A DNA stretch of 32,331 nucleotides from an uncultured Paracraurococcus sp. (lineage in GTDB: Bacteria; Pseudomonadota; Alphaproteobacteria; Acetobacterales; Acetobacteraceae). The notes below the pieces were generated by a model. It was not told the origin of the DNA. It searched no databases and worked only from the letters and a program-made list of their open reading frames with translations. The stretch lies in the NCBI GenBank assembly GCA_903896535.1, contig CAITYE010000164.1:1-32331 (forward strand). Direction: 5' to 3'. The first letter of the stretch is position 1. Each line of letters starts with the position of its first letter. Shown piece by piece: positions 32,108-32,331 of this stretch. Position numbers and translations under genes: made by a program.

Positions 32108-32331
32108 ATGGAGGAAAACCTGCTCGACGTGCGGGGGCTGATCTGCCCGCTGCCGGTCCTCAAGGCCAATAAGGCGCTGCGCGGCCTGCCGCCGGGCGGG
32201 CGGCTGGTGGTGCTGGCCACCGACCCCGCCAGCGCCCGCGACTTCCCCGCCTATTGCGCCGAGACCGGGCACCTGCTGCTGGGCAGCAGCGAGGCCGAGG
32301 GCGTCTTCCGCTTCGAGCTGCAGCGCCGGGC
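32108..32331 (+). CDS. TusA-family sulfur carrier protein, N-terminal part (cut by window edge)
   Basis: The first 74 codons of a gene running off the right edge encode MEENLLDVRGLICPLPVLKANKAL and RLVVLATDPASARDFPAYC. The Cys-Pro-x-Pro motif (Cys13) is the sulfur-carrying cysteine of TusA/SirA-like proteins, which pass persulfide sulfur for tRNA thiolation, molybdenum cofactor synthesis or other thiol routes. At typical length (about 75-85 residues) only the last few residues are missing. It is divergent from the ROK kinase gene, with 72 bp between the starts. Its exact acceptor is unknown. Confidence 0.85.
   Translation, partial: MEENLLDVRGLICPLPVLKANKALRGLPPGGRLVVLATDPASARDFPAYCAETGHLLLGSSEAEGVFRFELQRR

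Noticed and set aside
1-32331. CRISPR array, prophage or insertion sequence
   Set aside because: No regularly spaced repeats, integrase, transposase or phage structural genes were seen. The dispersed repeats are too few, too far apart and non-coding.

Overview
The window is a GC-rich (about 70 percent by eye) chromosomal segment of an alphaproteobacterium, most likely a member of the Acetobacteraceae (Roseomonas-like). A GcrA cell-cycle regulator, the order ctaC-ctaD-ctaB-coxF-ctaG, a PmtA-type lipid methyltransferase and several orphan periplasmic binding proteins of the Bug/TctC and SBP_bac_5 families support this. Family-level placement is inference; the alphaproteobacterial placement is well supported by GcrA.

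Left to right: positions 1-5743 are all on the minus strand. They hold a dapF-mtaB-ftsY unit with ATGA overlaps followed by an HpcH/HpaI aldolase cut by the window edge, and upstream of it an mntH manganese transporter and a small lytic transglycosylase that ends in a strong hairpin. After a 541-bp gap, 6285-10536 (plus) encodes cytochrome c oxidase subunits II and I and the assembly genes ctaB, a 49-residue coxF-like gene and ctaG; ctaE (subunit III) is not there. Facing it are pmtA and an EamA exporter. Next on the minus strand are gcrA, with a long palindrome upstream, and a three-gene operon of secreted substrate-binding proteins (one Bug, two tandem SBP_bac_5 paralogues) with no permease or ATPase. 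A lipoprotein, a bactofilin and an EI24/CysZ-like membrane protein follow.

From 19782 the plus strand carries a PfkB-family adenosine kinase, typA, and then a group that looks catabolic: nitronate monooxygenase, amidase, Bug protein, acyl-CoA synthetase and GMC oxidoreductase. The window ends with a minus-strand ROK sugar kinase coupled to dinB, and the start of a divergent TusA-family gene.

Most of the window is ordinary core and metabolic gene content. The least explained material lies between genes. One repeat family of about 92 bp occurs three times in the same orientation, each copy beside a Bug gene. A second family of about 100-127 bp occurs twice in opposite orientation. Two copies of the first family and one of the second contribute the stop codon of the adjacent gene. 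The first family can fold into two mutually exclusive hairpins. I saw no tRNA, rRNA, CRISPR array, transposase or phage gene.
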